Assembly (NCBI RefSeq): GCF_033118175.1
Contig: NC_083697.1
Coordinates: 25,394,001 to 25,458,000 of the forward strand
DNA length: 64,000 bases
Direction of reading: 5' to 3'
Source: Dama dama
Taxonomy: Eukaryota; Chordata; Mammalia; Artiodactyla; Cervidae
Below, one piece after another: positions 43,965 through 55,500 of the stretch. A program made the position numbers and the translations under genes. Under the pieces are notes generated by a model that was given only the letters and a program-made list of their open reading frames with translations, made no database searches and had not been told where the DNA came from. Positions within the stretch are counted from its first letter, which is position 1. Each line of letters opens with the position of its first letter.

Positions 43965-46900
43965 TGGCTCATTTTTCAATACAAGAAGTTGTATTATATA
44001 CACCTAACTTGTTTTTAATTATACCATTATCTGTAACCTCTGAATATTTATACCTCCAAGGAATATAGTTCTATAAAACTATTACCAAAGGAATAATCTG
44101 CCAGAATATCTAAATGCTTTTGTTGATAATTTCCAACACCTACCAGTGAGGCTGGCATATTTCTAATATATGCTTCCATATGGCCTGTCATTCAAGGACC
44201 CAAGCTTCTTACAAGAATTTTCATAGTGTACTTTGATAGTACTTTCCTTGGTAAATGTCTGTTACAACGCTATTCACTATTCGCTCCACAGTTAAAAAAG
44301 ATTTTTTAAAAAAGCTATTAAACTACTTATTCAGCATAAAATGTGATGAAACTTTCTTCAGCCACATTAAGGAAAAAAAAAAAAAAAAAGCACAAGTCTC
44401 AACCCCAAACAAAAATGAGACAGTGGTAGCTAAAAAGCAGCTTTGTTGACCAAGAGAGGAGTCACTAAGGAAATGTCTGGGAAAGTACTTTGATCTCTGC
44501 TGGATGTGCCCGTCGTGGTTCGCATGAGAGGCTTCTCCCTTTACATGGAGTGAGGACTCAGGAAACTTCTCCACACTGTTGGAAGGGCCAGACAGCTTGG
44601 AGGTGGGGAGCGTTTGCTGGGAAATGAGAAATGAGAGCTAAACATACTGCATTTTCTTCTTCTGTCTTACCATGCAGTTGTCTGCTTTCCAGAGTCCTTG
44701 ATGTACTGGGTTTTCCCCAGCAAGTGCCTAGGACCCTCCAACAAGCTTCATGAGTTATAGTCACACATCTACACCCTGTTGTTGTATAAAGATAAAGAAA
44801 CACTGTAACCTGCTATATTTGGACAGCCTTCTTGGTGAGGCAAAACAGATGTCAAGAGAGGAGGACCATCAATCTAAAGCTAACGTGAGAGGAGAAAATT
44901 GAAGTAAAAACTTCAAAATAAATCATTCACTAGGGAGTCAGTAGATGACAGAGTGTGACAGAGTTTGGTGGCAGCTCCAGGGAGGAGGCTCAAAACAGGT
45001 TCAAGATCCTGTTTCAGAACCAGAGTGCATTCAAAGTGTCAAAAGTGCCTCCTTTTAAGCACGATCATCGGTAGACCCATAAAGGAGTTACAGGGGGTAG
45101 AAATTCTTATGAAAGTAATCATAGGATCCATGGGTCTTTTTAGAAAGGTACATCCAAACGCTAGTTATGAATCTATAATCAGCACGGATTCAAATGCATC
45201 CTCCCCAAGTTCCAACCTTCCAAAGCTGTTTTTGAACCTTCCACATATTTGTGAAATTGCTGTACTGTAGTTCTTTCTCTCTGTCCTTCCCTTCTTCTCT
45301 CCCTCCATCCCACTCACTTTTGTTCCCACAGCTAAGACAAGACAGAAAGAGTGACAGCTCTCTTCCTGTTTTTGTTTTTTTATCTCCCTTTTTAAACCAC
45401 TGGAAAGTAGAAACAGTGTCTGCTGCTCAATAAGCACTCCGGAGTGTTTAACTCATATAGTGGCTGCTGAGAAATACTTCTGAACTCTCTGATTAAATGA
45501 TTCAAGAGTTTTAGACTTCCTTTATAAAACATAATGGAAAATATGCATGTAACAGAATATATACAATGAGAACCAAGTGCCTTTGAATGTTTTCAAAAGA
45601 AAAGTGCCAAACCCTGTTTGGCAAAGACATGTTCCTTTATTTTATTTCAATGGCACTTCAAGAGGCACACCCGAGGCCAAAATTTAATGTTTTAAAAATA
45701 TAGAAAAATACTCAGAATCAGCAGTTTATTTCTGTTTTTGTAAGTTCTATATTTTGGCACAGGAGGAATAATATTACAGGGCCAAGATGAATGCTCTGTT
45801 CTTGATTCTGTGGCATATAATTTGAATATTTCATAGCACTGAATTATAGCAAGCATCTGATTCATTTAACGTTCTGAAAGCTCTGGTTAAGCAAAGAATC
45901 CATCTGGCCTAAATCAAACTGGGTGAGAGCTTCCCAGAGAACCAAGGAGAGAACAGCTATGTTGGGATATATGATACTACCCAGTGCTCCAAGGAGGTGA
46001 AATTCCAGGTGAAGAGGTAGTTCAACAAATCTAAATCTCATTTACAAGACTTGTCACCAAAGGTGGAGAACTGGTAAAGAACTAGGTCAAAACATAAGTC
46101 TTTAGTTTCATGCAAGACTGTACCTCAACCATCTTCTATGGACAGCCGCCTCTCCTTCTCTACACCAATCCCATTACACCACCATCAATGCTATCCACTT
46201 TTACCAAAATAAGAAGTTTCATATATCTCAAGTTCCCTTTCCCTAGTATCTCACAGTACCTATCCCGAGAAGCTCTTACTGTTTAATTTTAAGCCTATTC
46301 AATCTTACATTCTAAAGCACAGAGCATGCAGACACCTGTGAATCATCTGAAAATGACAAATGCTATTTAAGGAAGACCTAGCGTATGACCCCTTATAATT
46401 AAGAATGATTCAATAAAAGAATAAGGAAATAGCTCAAGTACATAGGCCAAAGGAACACAATTACTTTTTCTTGCAGTTATAAAGAATACAGTAATTCACT
46501 TAGGCATGCCTGCTTTAAATATTGATGTCGTCTCAAGAGATGATACAATGCCTTTCTGGATGGCCGTACAGAGTGTAAGTTCAATCAGAGGCACACAGAC
46601 AACAGGTCGTTCATTTCCACACTCCAGATAACGTAAAACAGTTACTTCATCCCGAGGCCTGTGGAGAGGCCCGTGAAATCACTGGTCTGCATTAACTTGC
46701 ACTTCTGGGCCTCTAGATGGTGGTTGTAAAATTGTAAGTGTTTGGATGAGCACTTCACAGGACTGGATGAGGAGTACTTTTCACAATAGAAAATGTGAGT
46801 CACACAGCTTTTACAAGGGTATCTGTCTCATGCAGAAAGCCTGAAAAACTGGAATGAAATGTTACCTCTGTCAGAAGAGTGTCAAGAGGCACACCAAGAG

Positions 46901-49110
46901 GCAACATGTGAAACCAAGTAAGTTACTCGGTGTAAATCAAAGCTCCATTTCCCCATTTAGAAAATGGGCTTTGGCAGCAAATTCTTTATTGTCCTGAGCA
47001 ACAATAGTAGGAACCAGAATGGTTGCTATGAAAGTCTATGGAGTTTTTCATAACCCAGTGTTGCTTGGCACATTTCCCCCCTCTGGGGATTATAGTGACT
47101 TTGCTCTATCATGGTTGAAAATGATAGAAACATTTTCATCCAAATATTTTTCACATATATATATCTAGTTACATTTAAACATTATATGATTCTTCATGCC
47201 ATGTAGAGCTGGAACATTAAATCCATGTGGGAGATGGGGGCAGAGGGAGGTTATTTATCTATTCGCCTTGCAACAATCCAGAAATTAGGAGGTTTCCTGT
47301 TTTATACTCAATATGAAAGTATTTCACATAGGTATGAAATTATGGTAATTTGAGAGGATTGTTAAAACTAATACAAAAATCCCATAAACAAAAATTTATT
47401 TCTATAGCTAAATCATTAATGTTTAGTGAATTTACCCAAGTGAGCAGAGACTTTTTCAAGATATATATATTTTTAAAATATATTTTAATTTTATTTTTTT
47501 AGTCTCTGGCTTTTCTAAATAAGCATCTCTAAATGATAACATTTTAACCCTATTGGGAAATTCTGCCTTTATAAATATTATGTTTCTGTTTCTAAATACT
47601 CAAATTGGGACTTAAGCTAAACATAAGGAACTTCTAAAATAGTAAGAACTTTCATTGTTTTTTGCCTTTAATTTTTGCATTTTTACTTAAATACAAATGT
47701 TTTCCATTTGTTCATTTATGTTTAATTTTTAAAAGAGGAAATAGAGAGAGGGGTAGGTCCCTAAGAATTCAAAAAAAAGGAAAGAATTTTAACATGTTTC
47801 AAAAATAAGTGCTTTGGCAAGGATGTCTATTACACTTCCTCTGTTTTAGTTTTCATATTAATCTAAATTTCTTTGTTTACAACCAACAACAACAAAAAAA
47901 TTATAAGTAAAGTAGATATACATATTTGCAATTTAATTGTAAATCAAGACAACATATTAGAGGCTTGCTCATTAAAAGGCCAACATCAGTTTTGGAAGTC
48001 ACACTCCTAGACATGTAACATATGTCTTACAATAGCAGGTCCAGGTCTGTTTTGGAAACGACATGCATTATAAATAATCTTCACATGAGTCACAGGCACC
48101 AATAAAATTTCTTTTAAAAATGTGGAGAGGTAAAGTAAAAACACCATAAATACAATTATCACAGCTAAATTTTATATCCTAAGTTGTAACAATTATTTGA
48201 TCACTGACTGGCACTTACTTAAAAAGGCAAAATGTTTACATAGCTGTAAAAATATATATACCATCTAGGATTCGAATTATGCACTCTTTTCCTTGGGCCA
48301 AATTTAACTGCATTCTTTCTCACCCACCAACAAAATCTTTATCCTACATTTTTGTAACACATCACTGGAAATACATTTCCCTTCAAATTATAATATATAT
48401 GGCTCTTAGGATGCTCTGGTTAAAAATAATAATTTTTCAAAAAGTGTTTTTAACATAATATGTAATACTGGTTCACTATCAACATGTATAAAAGTAAATG
48501 CATATTCCAAAAAGCAAAAGTAAATTAGTTACCAAAAGCCATGTGCTAGTGACCACATGAAGGCACACAGCTGCTTGCTAAATCATTTGTTTATGATGGA
48601 AAAATAGTCATCACATTAGTTTTCAAAAGTGTAAGAGTTTGTGCTGAAGGTGACTTTTCCTAGAGCAATAACAACTTTAGAACGTTTATCATTGATGTTT
48701 GAAACTGCAATTAAATGACTGAACACTCTGGTGCCTCTAAACAGATTCTAATACCCTCAGTACCTTGCAAATGAATTATTCAAATTCTTCATTTCTAGAA
48801 TCAAATGCCAATGACTTTTAGCAAGGAAAAAGCAAAGCATTAAAACACTTCTCCGGTGATACTGCATGAGTAATACTAAGAATTTTCTGTAAGTATATTA
48901 AATCATGAACTGCTGAGAGAAGAAACCTTTGCAATTTCAGACTTAAGAATCACAGAGGATAACTTCTAGATAGAGATGGGAAAGATAGTAATTTTTATTC
49001 GAAATCAGTGTACGTTTTAACATTCCCAGTCAGTTTAGCTTTACAATCCTTTGAAAGAGGAGGTCTGGATCCAGCCCCTTCTGGCCAATGAGTACTGTTA
49101 TTTTTAATTT
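43963..49110. other. Large repeat-poor block, no gene
   Basis: About 5.1 kb without a recognised SINE, LINE or LTR, the largest such block here. A 17-A run lies at 44373-44389. The longest frame is 101 codons (44965-45270), with no domain, signal peptide or membrane segment. Sequence complexity is higher around 44450-45450 and 46500-46800, which makes these the best places to look for conserved enhancers or an exon. Confidence 0.5.
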
Positions 49111-49139
49111 AAAGTCCTTAGTATTCCAGAAAAATAAAT

Positions 49140-49665
49140 GACTCAATCAAAAAATGGGCCAAAGATCTAAACAGACATTTCTCCAAAGAAGACATACAGA
49201 TGGCTAACAAACACATGAAAAGATGCTCAACATCACTCATTATCAGAGAAATGCTAATCAAAACCACAATGAGGTACTATTACACACCAGTCAGAATGGC
49301 TGCTATCCAAAAGTTTACAAGCAATAAATGCTGGAGAGGGTGTGGAGAAAAGGGAACCCTCTTAACACTGTTGGTGGGAATGCAAACTAGTACAGTCACT
49401 ATGGAAAAGAGTGTGGAGATTCCTTAAAAAACTGGAAATAGAACTGGAAATAGAACTGCCATGACCCAGCAATCCCACTCCTGGGCATACACACCGAGGA
49501 AACCAGATCTGAAAGAGACACGTGCACCCCAATGTTCATCGCAGCACTGTTTATAATAGCCAGGACATGGAACCAACCTAGATGCCCATCAGCAGACGAA
49601 TGGATAAGGAAGCTGTGGTATATATACACAATAGAATATTACTCAGCCATTAAAGAGTTCATTTG
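49140..49665 (+). pseudogene. L1 ORF2 C-terminal relic
   Basis: Reads NDSIKKWAKDLNRHFSKEDI then MANKHMKRCSTSLIIREM and NKCWRGCGEKGTLL, the ORF2 C-terminal part with its Cys residues. The frame is lost at about 49352 by one extra base (CTTAACACTG). Further on, a 14-bp tandem duplication of ACTGGAAATAGAACTGG type (49433-49461) and a 2-base loss shift it again. Later in-frame pieces (HSWAYT-like and YIYTIEYYSAI) are still visible. Not functional. Confidence 0.88.
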
Positions 49666-49996
49666 AATCAGTTCTAATGAGATGGATGAAACTGGAGCCC
49701 ATTATACAGAGTGAAGTAAGCCAGAAAGATAAAGACCAATACAGTATACTAACACATATATATGGAATTTAAAAAGATGGTCACGATAACGCTATATGCA
49801 AAACAGAAAAAGAGACACAGATGTACAGAACAGACTTTGGGACTCTGTGGGAGAAGGTGAGGGTGGGATGTTCTGAAAGAACAGCATTGAAACAAGTATA
49901 CTGTCAAGGGTGAAACAGATCACCAGCCCAGGTTGGATGCATGAGACAAGTGCTCAGGGCTGGTGCACTGGGAAGACGCAGAGGGATGCGGTAGAG

Positions 49997-50026
49997 AGGG
50001 AGGCGGGAGGGGGGATTGGGATGGGG
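49997..50026 (+). other. L1 3' UTR G-rich tract, possible G-quadruplex
   Basis: At least five runs of three or more G in 30 bp with short loops. A G-rich polypurine tract in the 3' UTR is a known trait of mammalian L1. Confidence 0.7.
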
Positions 50027-50196
50027 AACACATGTAAATCCATGGCTGATTCATGTCAATGTATGGCAAAAACCACAAAAACCACTACAATATTGTAAAG
50101 TAATTAAAGTAATTAGCCTCCAACTAATAAAAATAAATGGAAAAAAAAATAAAGGTTTTTATGCTAATGCTAAAAAAAATAAAGTGCTTAGTACTG

Positions 50197-50237
50197 TAAA
50201 AAAAAAAAAGAAAAGAAAGAAAGAAAAAGAAAAAAAT
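50197..50237 (+). repeat. A-rich simple repeat
   Basis: A12 followed by AAAG-type units, just past the right target duplication; low-complexity. Confidence 0.85.
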
Positions 50238-50240
50238 GAA

Positions 50241-50787
50241 TCTTACCAGAAAATACCTGCTACAATTCAAAAGAACTGCCATGGAGGGGGCAACGGATGG
50301 GGGGATTGCCACCGCAAATGGCCAAAATTAGCACAGAGATAAAGCTTATTATACTGCCATAGTTTTGGAGGGAAATAAAACACACATAATATTTTCCATT
50401 TATTTCTCCAGCACCATCCACCCCATCCCACATCTGCAGGAAAGAGCTCATACTTTCCAATAAATTTTACTTCCCATGCCACTGCCAGCTGTGAGTTTTG
50501 TAGATGTCACTTTCCTTCTTCCTAGATACAAATCTACACTTCATTTCCTAGACTTCTTGTACTTCTTTTTTCCCCCCACTTCTGCTCATGGTTGAAGCAG
50601 ATGTGTCTTCCTCATGCCTTGTCTTCTCTTTGACTGCAGATGGAGGAAACCAAGCAAACACCTAGGGTCACACGAGAGATGCAGAGCTACCTACAGAAGG
50701 AGCCTAGGTCCCCAAGTGACCACGTGGAGCAGAATCTCTGTCCCTCTGACCTGCACTGAACTTTCACAAAAGCATAAAATACACTCC
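50241..50787. other. Unique DNA, no gene
   Basis: Overlapping short frames only; no repeat recognised. Confidence 0.5.
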
Positions 50788-50926
50788 CTAGTGGAGGGCA
50801 TGGCAATCCACTCCAGCATTCTTGCCTGGAAAATCCGATGGACAGAGGAGCCTGGTTGGCTATGGGGTCCATGGGGTCACACAGGGTCAGACACAACGAA
50901 GCAACTTAGCATGCATGCACGCACAC
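50788..50926 (+). mobile_element. Partial Bov-tA SINE (3' part)
   Basis: Lacks the tRNA head. Begins TGGAGGGCATGGCAATCCAC and ends AACGAAGCAACTTAGCATGC. 5'-truncated or a deletion remnant. Confidence 0.88.
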
Positions 50927-52533
50927 TTTTATGGTGTTAAGCTTCTTCAGGTTTGGAGGTTGTTTTTCTTTTTAATATATAGCAATTAGCATATATGATG
51001 AGTAATAAACTACTCCTCTCATATCACAGTTCAATCTATAATCTTACTTATTGGATTTCTAAAAATAATATATATTTTTTCCCATTGTGGAAATGGAAAT
51101 ATGTCTGCCATGGCCAAGCCAGTAGGAACTTTACAAAGTGTCTCTCAGCTGGATTTGCTCTTTGCATTTTCCTCACTCATGACTCATCCAATGACCATTC
51201 AAAAACCATTTTCTTCTTTGCTACTACAATTTACTTGCAAGAACATAGAAGTTCTTATGTAGGATAATGACCTTAGGAGTTCCACAGAGAGATCAGCAAG
51301 ATGAAACGGAGATGAGATCACCTTATTCTGAACTACCTATGATTTCAGAATCACAGAAGTGTTAAAACATATTAGGCTACTAACTTTGGCCTTTCTGGAA
51401 ATTTCCATTGCTTTACAGAATAGTAAACTATTCCACAAACCAGAGGTATGTGGGAAAAGGAGGCAATTCAAGTAGCCAAATGGAATTAGCCTTATCGTAT
51501 AGATACTGCAGAGTTTCCCACATGTAATCTTTGTGAGCAGTGTTCTCCAATTCTTTGGGGATAAAAAACACAGGGAACACATTAGAAACTGCATTTCACT
51601 GTTTGACACTTTGGAATTTTCAACTATTGTTTTCAACTAAAAAATATAAAATAATAAACTTAGATGTTCTAAGTGTGGTCTTTGGAACTTTCTTTGTTGA
51701 TGCTATCATAAGTACACATATTAGAAGTAAAATGGAAGATGAATAGTTTACAGTATAAAGAAATATTTTCCATCTTCACAATCTACAGTTTCAGGGCTCC
51801 CCTAAGACCACGAAATGAAGTCTACTTGGTGGTCTCAGCTCTAACCCCTGGAGAATGTGTTCTATATCTCCAACTCAGAACACCTGATTCTGCAGAATTT
51901 GACACTTCTCTGCAACCTCCACACAGAAGAAACAGAGGACTTGACATGCATGGAAATTAAATTATCTTTCACCCCCAGAGACATGCTGTCCTCCCAGGTC
52001 AGGGTTACATTAAGGTCAAATGAATGAGCTCAAATTTCAACCAGTTCTGCTCTAGCTGTGATTCAACAGAAAACACATCCTTTTGAGCTCTTGACAAACT
52101 GCTACATTTTATAAGATCCATCAAAAAATAAGAATGGAATAAAACAAGGTAAATCACCTTAATTGAAAAATAGTTTTGCATTATCAAACCAGGTAATTAA
52201 ACCTCAAATGCTAGGAAATCACCTAAAAATGTGAGTTTCCCACTAATTCATAAATGTATAAATAAATTCTGAGACAGTTATAAAAACTCAGCCTGCTGAC
52301 CCTAACTGTTCGGTATAACCTTCATAGAAACTTAAGAATTGTTTACTTGGTTTTGCGGATTAGTAATTTACAATCCTGCATTAATATCTGAATGACTGAG
52401 ATGCAGTCAAAAACAGAGCCTCTTAGGACTCGTCACTAAGGTCTTAATGAAAATATAGAGGTACTTAAAATATGAGATAAAAATGCTTTCAAAGAGTACT
52501 AATCATTGATATTCATAGGAGTTCCTTCAACAC
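50927..52533. other. Unique DNA, no gene
   Basis: About 1.6 kb with no repeat recognised and only short chance frames. Confidence 0.5.
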
Positions 52534-52544
52534 GTAACTACATT

Positions 52545-52824
52545 GCTGCTGCTGCTGCTGCTAAGTCACTTCAGTCGTGTCTGACTCTGTGCGACCCCAT
52601 AGACGGCAGCCCACCAGGCTCCGCCGTCCCTGGGATTCTCCAGGCAAGAACACTGGAGTGGGTTGCCATTTCCTTCTCCAATGCATGAAAGTGAAAAGGG
52701 AAAGTGAAGCCACTCAGTCATGTCCAACTCCTAGTGACCCCATGGACTGCAGCCTTCCAGGCTCCTCCATCCATGGGGTTTTCCAGGCAAGAGACTGGAG
52801 TGGGGTGCCATTTCCTTCTCCAGT
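52545..52824 (-). mobile_element. BovA2 SINE with target duplication, minus strand
   Basis: Dimer of two related BovA units: CACTTCAGTCGTGTCTGACT and CCACTCAGTCATGTCCAACT start the halves, separated by an AATGCATGAAAGTGAAAAGG linker. A GCT repeat (52545-52562) marks the tail. Perfect 11-bp duplication GTAACTACATT at 52534-52544 and 52825-52835. Confidence 0.96.
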
Positions 52825-52835
52825 GTAACTACATT

Positions 52836-53600
52836 AGACTTACTTAAATGTTATACATTTTAAAAGATAATTCCTTTTGCTGAAAGTGGACTATTTTACA
52901 TGCCCACTTCCACTCAATCCTTTCTCAGCTGACATGTCCAGTCATCTTTTGGCTGAAACAAGGTAAACCTCAGCCAAATCAGGAAAATTAAAAATATATA
53001 TAACTCTAGTACAATAAAATGTTCTTAGTTCATTCAGAGCACATTATGTTTCCCACACGGGCAGTTTGGTGCATTTAATGAATTTATATAATTATATCTA
53101 CAAATGGGGGTGATTTGTTTCAAAGTCCTTGAAGGCACCCAGACTTTGAATGAAAGCCTTCTGAATTCCTAGAGGTCACTACTCTACCATTTTACATTTT
53201 ATGGGGTTGTCTAATCCAGGTCCTAGTTGTTACGCAAGAAAAACAATGTCAAGAAGCAAGTTTTCTTGCCTTCATCACTGGAATTTTCAGTAGTCTTAAA
53301 TCTGTGGACCTGCAGCCTCCATTGAAGACCGACATGACTTGAACTGTGTTACCTTGAGAAGCAGCAGGTAAATATGATTAGACAAATGCATCTTCAGAAC
53401 ACAGGCCATTCTTTCAATAGTGTACCTATAGTTTGAAACTAAATAATCATCATCTAGTTCCTTGGTCAACTGTATTCACATTATAATTATCATCTGCTAA
53501 ATCAAACTGTCAAACCTCTTGCCACAAAAATTTCATGTCTTGTGCATGTCCAGTAAGTCCACAAGGCTATGCAACTCTTCTCACTTTCAGAATTCAATTA
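52836..53600. other. Unique DNA, nothing recognised
   Basis: No coding frame or repeat recognised. Confidence 0.5.
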
Positions 53601-53705
53601 TGTGCATATATATATATATGCACATAGTCATATATATATATATGCACAGTCATATACATATATATGCGCACAGTCATATATATACATATATATGTATATA
53701 TATGA
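53601..53705. repeat. Palindromic AT-rich minisatellite
   Basis: Imperfect units of about 22-30 bp, most ending GCACAGTCA or close, with cores of alternating AT. The first 24 bp (53601-53624) are a perfect palindrome with arms TGTGCATATATA. Short frames on both strands here merely read the repeat. Confidence 0.9.
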
Positions 53706-54569
53706 CTCCTAAGAAAGAGGAATACAAAGAAATAATGTTCCACAAACATATGAAGATCAATGTAAGAGGTGTGATCTAGCTTACTCCTCATGTAATACTA
53801 CTTAAGTATTTCCTAATAATTCATTTTTTCAATTGCCTAACAGAAAAGAAGCATTTTCAACCAGTAGATATATAATATACATGGAGTGTAACTGACAACT
53901 ATATACAAATCATAAAATGAATGTAAAAGTCATCAACTTACATACAAAGTGAAGCTAGGTTTCCACCTCTATGGCCCAGCAGCATATCAATATTAGACCA
54001 AAGGGAATTTCTCCCACCTTTTGTTCCGACAAGGCTTTCATACAACCTGGCATTTTGGAGGAGAAGCTTTCTTTCCATGGCAAATTTTTCCATAATGAGT
54101 CAAGGTTCCCAGCCTAACCGAGCACACTTCAGGTCTGAAAATCATTAACCTCAGGGCACCTCAGGCTTCACACATAGACACGTCCAAATATGTACAAGGA
54201 TAGAGCTACTCTTTCTGATTAAAACTACAAAGACCTCACGAGAGGCAGCAAAGATGTCCTGATTAGACATAAGCAGCCACCCCGAGTGAGTTGGTGGCAG
54301 CAGCTGCAGGCTTGCTAGGGGCAGCATACCACTCCTCGAGAACCACATTGACTTGTAGCACCTAACCTCCTGATCCCATCTGCATCACCTGAAGATGAAG
54401 TTAAGCTGGTTTTCTGCCATCCAGGACAATGGAGACCAATCTGGTCAAAGCAGAAAATTCCTATTACAAAAAGGTAAATATATATTCTCCAAGCAAATAG
54501 TATGCATTGCTAGCTTGTTTCTTTTATTTTAGTTCAAAAGTTATAACAAGTATATGAGTTGACTACAAA

Positions 54570-54572
<3 letters not shown>
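53706..54572. other. Unique DNA, no gene
   Basis: No repeat recognised. The short minus frame at 54151-54348 has no domain. Confidence 0.5.

Positions 54573-54619
<47 letters not shown>
54573..54619 (+). repeat. (AT)23 microsatellite
   Basis: 47 bp of perfect AT alternation, the longest pure dinucleotide repeat in the window. Confidence 0.97.
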
Positions 54620-54623
<4 letters not shown>

Positions 54624-55271
54624 TTTATTGATGCAGGTACAGATGTGGGTGTAGATGCAGACATAGGCCTAGACATCAACGTAGTTCAAGATGATTTTGT
54701 TGTTTTCTTTTTTTCTTGTATTATTAGAATCATTCTCTGTGTATTATTCTGGGATTTTTCTTCTGGTTTATAAGGTGTAATCTACAAACCATACATTCCA
54801 ACTGTTGTATGGTACAGTTCTATGAATTTAATCTACTGTTGTATGATCACATTCACAGTAGAATGTAGAATATTTCCATCATCTCCCAGAAGTTTTCTTT
54901 TGCCACTTTGAAGTCACCCTTTCCCCCACTTCCAGGCTGAGGCAACCATTGATCTACTATCTATGAGACTTAATAATATATCTTGGAAATTATTCTATGG
55001 GAATGGTAAAAATGGAATAAATTCCAGAGGTTCTGCAAAATATAATCTGTGACATGTTCTACACATTTATAAGAGTTTTCATAGTACATTGGAAATGGAA
55101 CTACAGAATAGATTTGTATAAAAGCCCTTTTATATTTTTATATTTTAAGATATATAGCAAATGCTAAACAAGAGCCACATGGACCACACAACTTTTCTCC
55201 ACAAAGGTTATCAAGCATTAGGAAAAATTAGCAGCTGTCAATTTACTCTCCTTCAATTTATTGAAAAGCAA
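54620..55271. other. Unique DNA, nothing recognised
   Basis: 54780-54990 has a flavour of an L1 3' region but I cannot assign it. Confidence 0.4.
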
Positions 55272-55280
55272 TGGGCATAG

Positions 55281-55491
55281 TTGGACTTCCCCAATGGTTC
55301 AGCGGTAAAGAATCCGCCTGCCAATGCAGGAGACACGGGTTAGATTTCTGGGTAAGAGAGATCCTCTGAAGGAGGAAATGGTAACTGACTCTAGTGTTCT
55401 TGCCTGGAAAATTCCATGGACAGGAGATTGGTGGACTACAGTCCATGGTGTTGAAAAGAGTCAGGCACGACCAAGCACAGCACAGCAGCAG
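55281..55491 (+). mobile_element. Bov-tA SINE with target duplication
   Basis: TTGGACTTCCCCAATGGTTC, GCCTGCCAATGCAGGAGACA, and an end at AGTCAGGCACGACCAAGCAC followed by a short CAGCA repeat. TGGGCATAG flanks it at 55272-55280 and 55492-55500. Confidence 0.94.
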
Positions 55492-55500
55492 TGGGCATAG

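Larger units (their letters stand above)
49124..50180 (+). mobile_element. Ruminant L1, 5'-truncated, about 1 kb, with target duplication
   Basis: Covers the end of ORF2 and the whole 3' UTR (blocks GAAACAGATCACCAGCCCAG, GGATGCATGAGACAAGTGCT, AACACATGTAAATCCATGGC, AGTAATTAGCCTCCAACTAA), then A-rich tails. Flanks AAAGTCCTTAGTA (49111-49123) and AAAGTGCTTAGTA (50181-50193) form a 13-bp duplication with one mismatch. Low divergence suggests a relatively young copy. Two A-tracts sandwich an 18-bp non-L1 segment (50154-50171). Confidence 0.9.

Noticed and set aside
44965..45270. 101-codon frame in unique DNA
   Set aside because: No signal peptide, membrane segment or domain; within the length chance allows in 64 kb. 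Kept only as part of the repeat-poor block.
53601..53705. CRISPR-like array of short repeats
   Set aside because: No constant repeat with unique spacers; units are AT microsatellite variants in vertebrate DNA.
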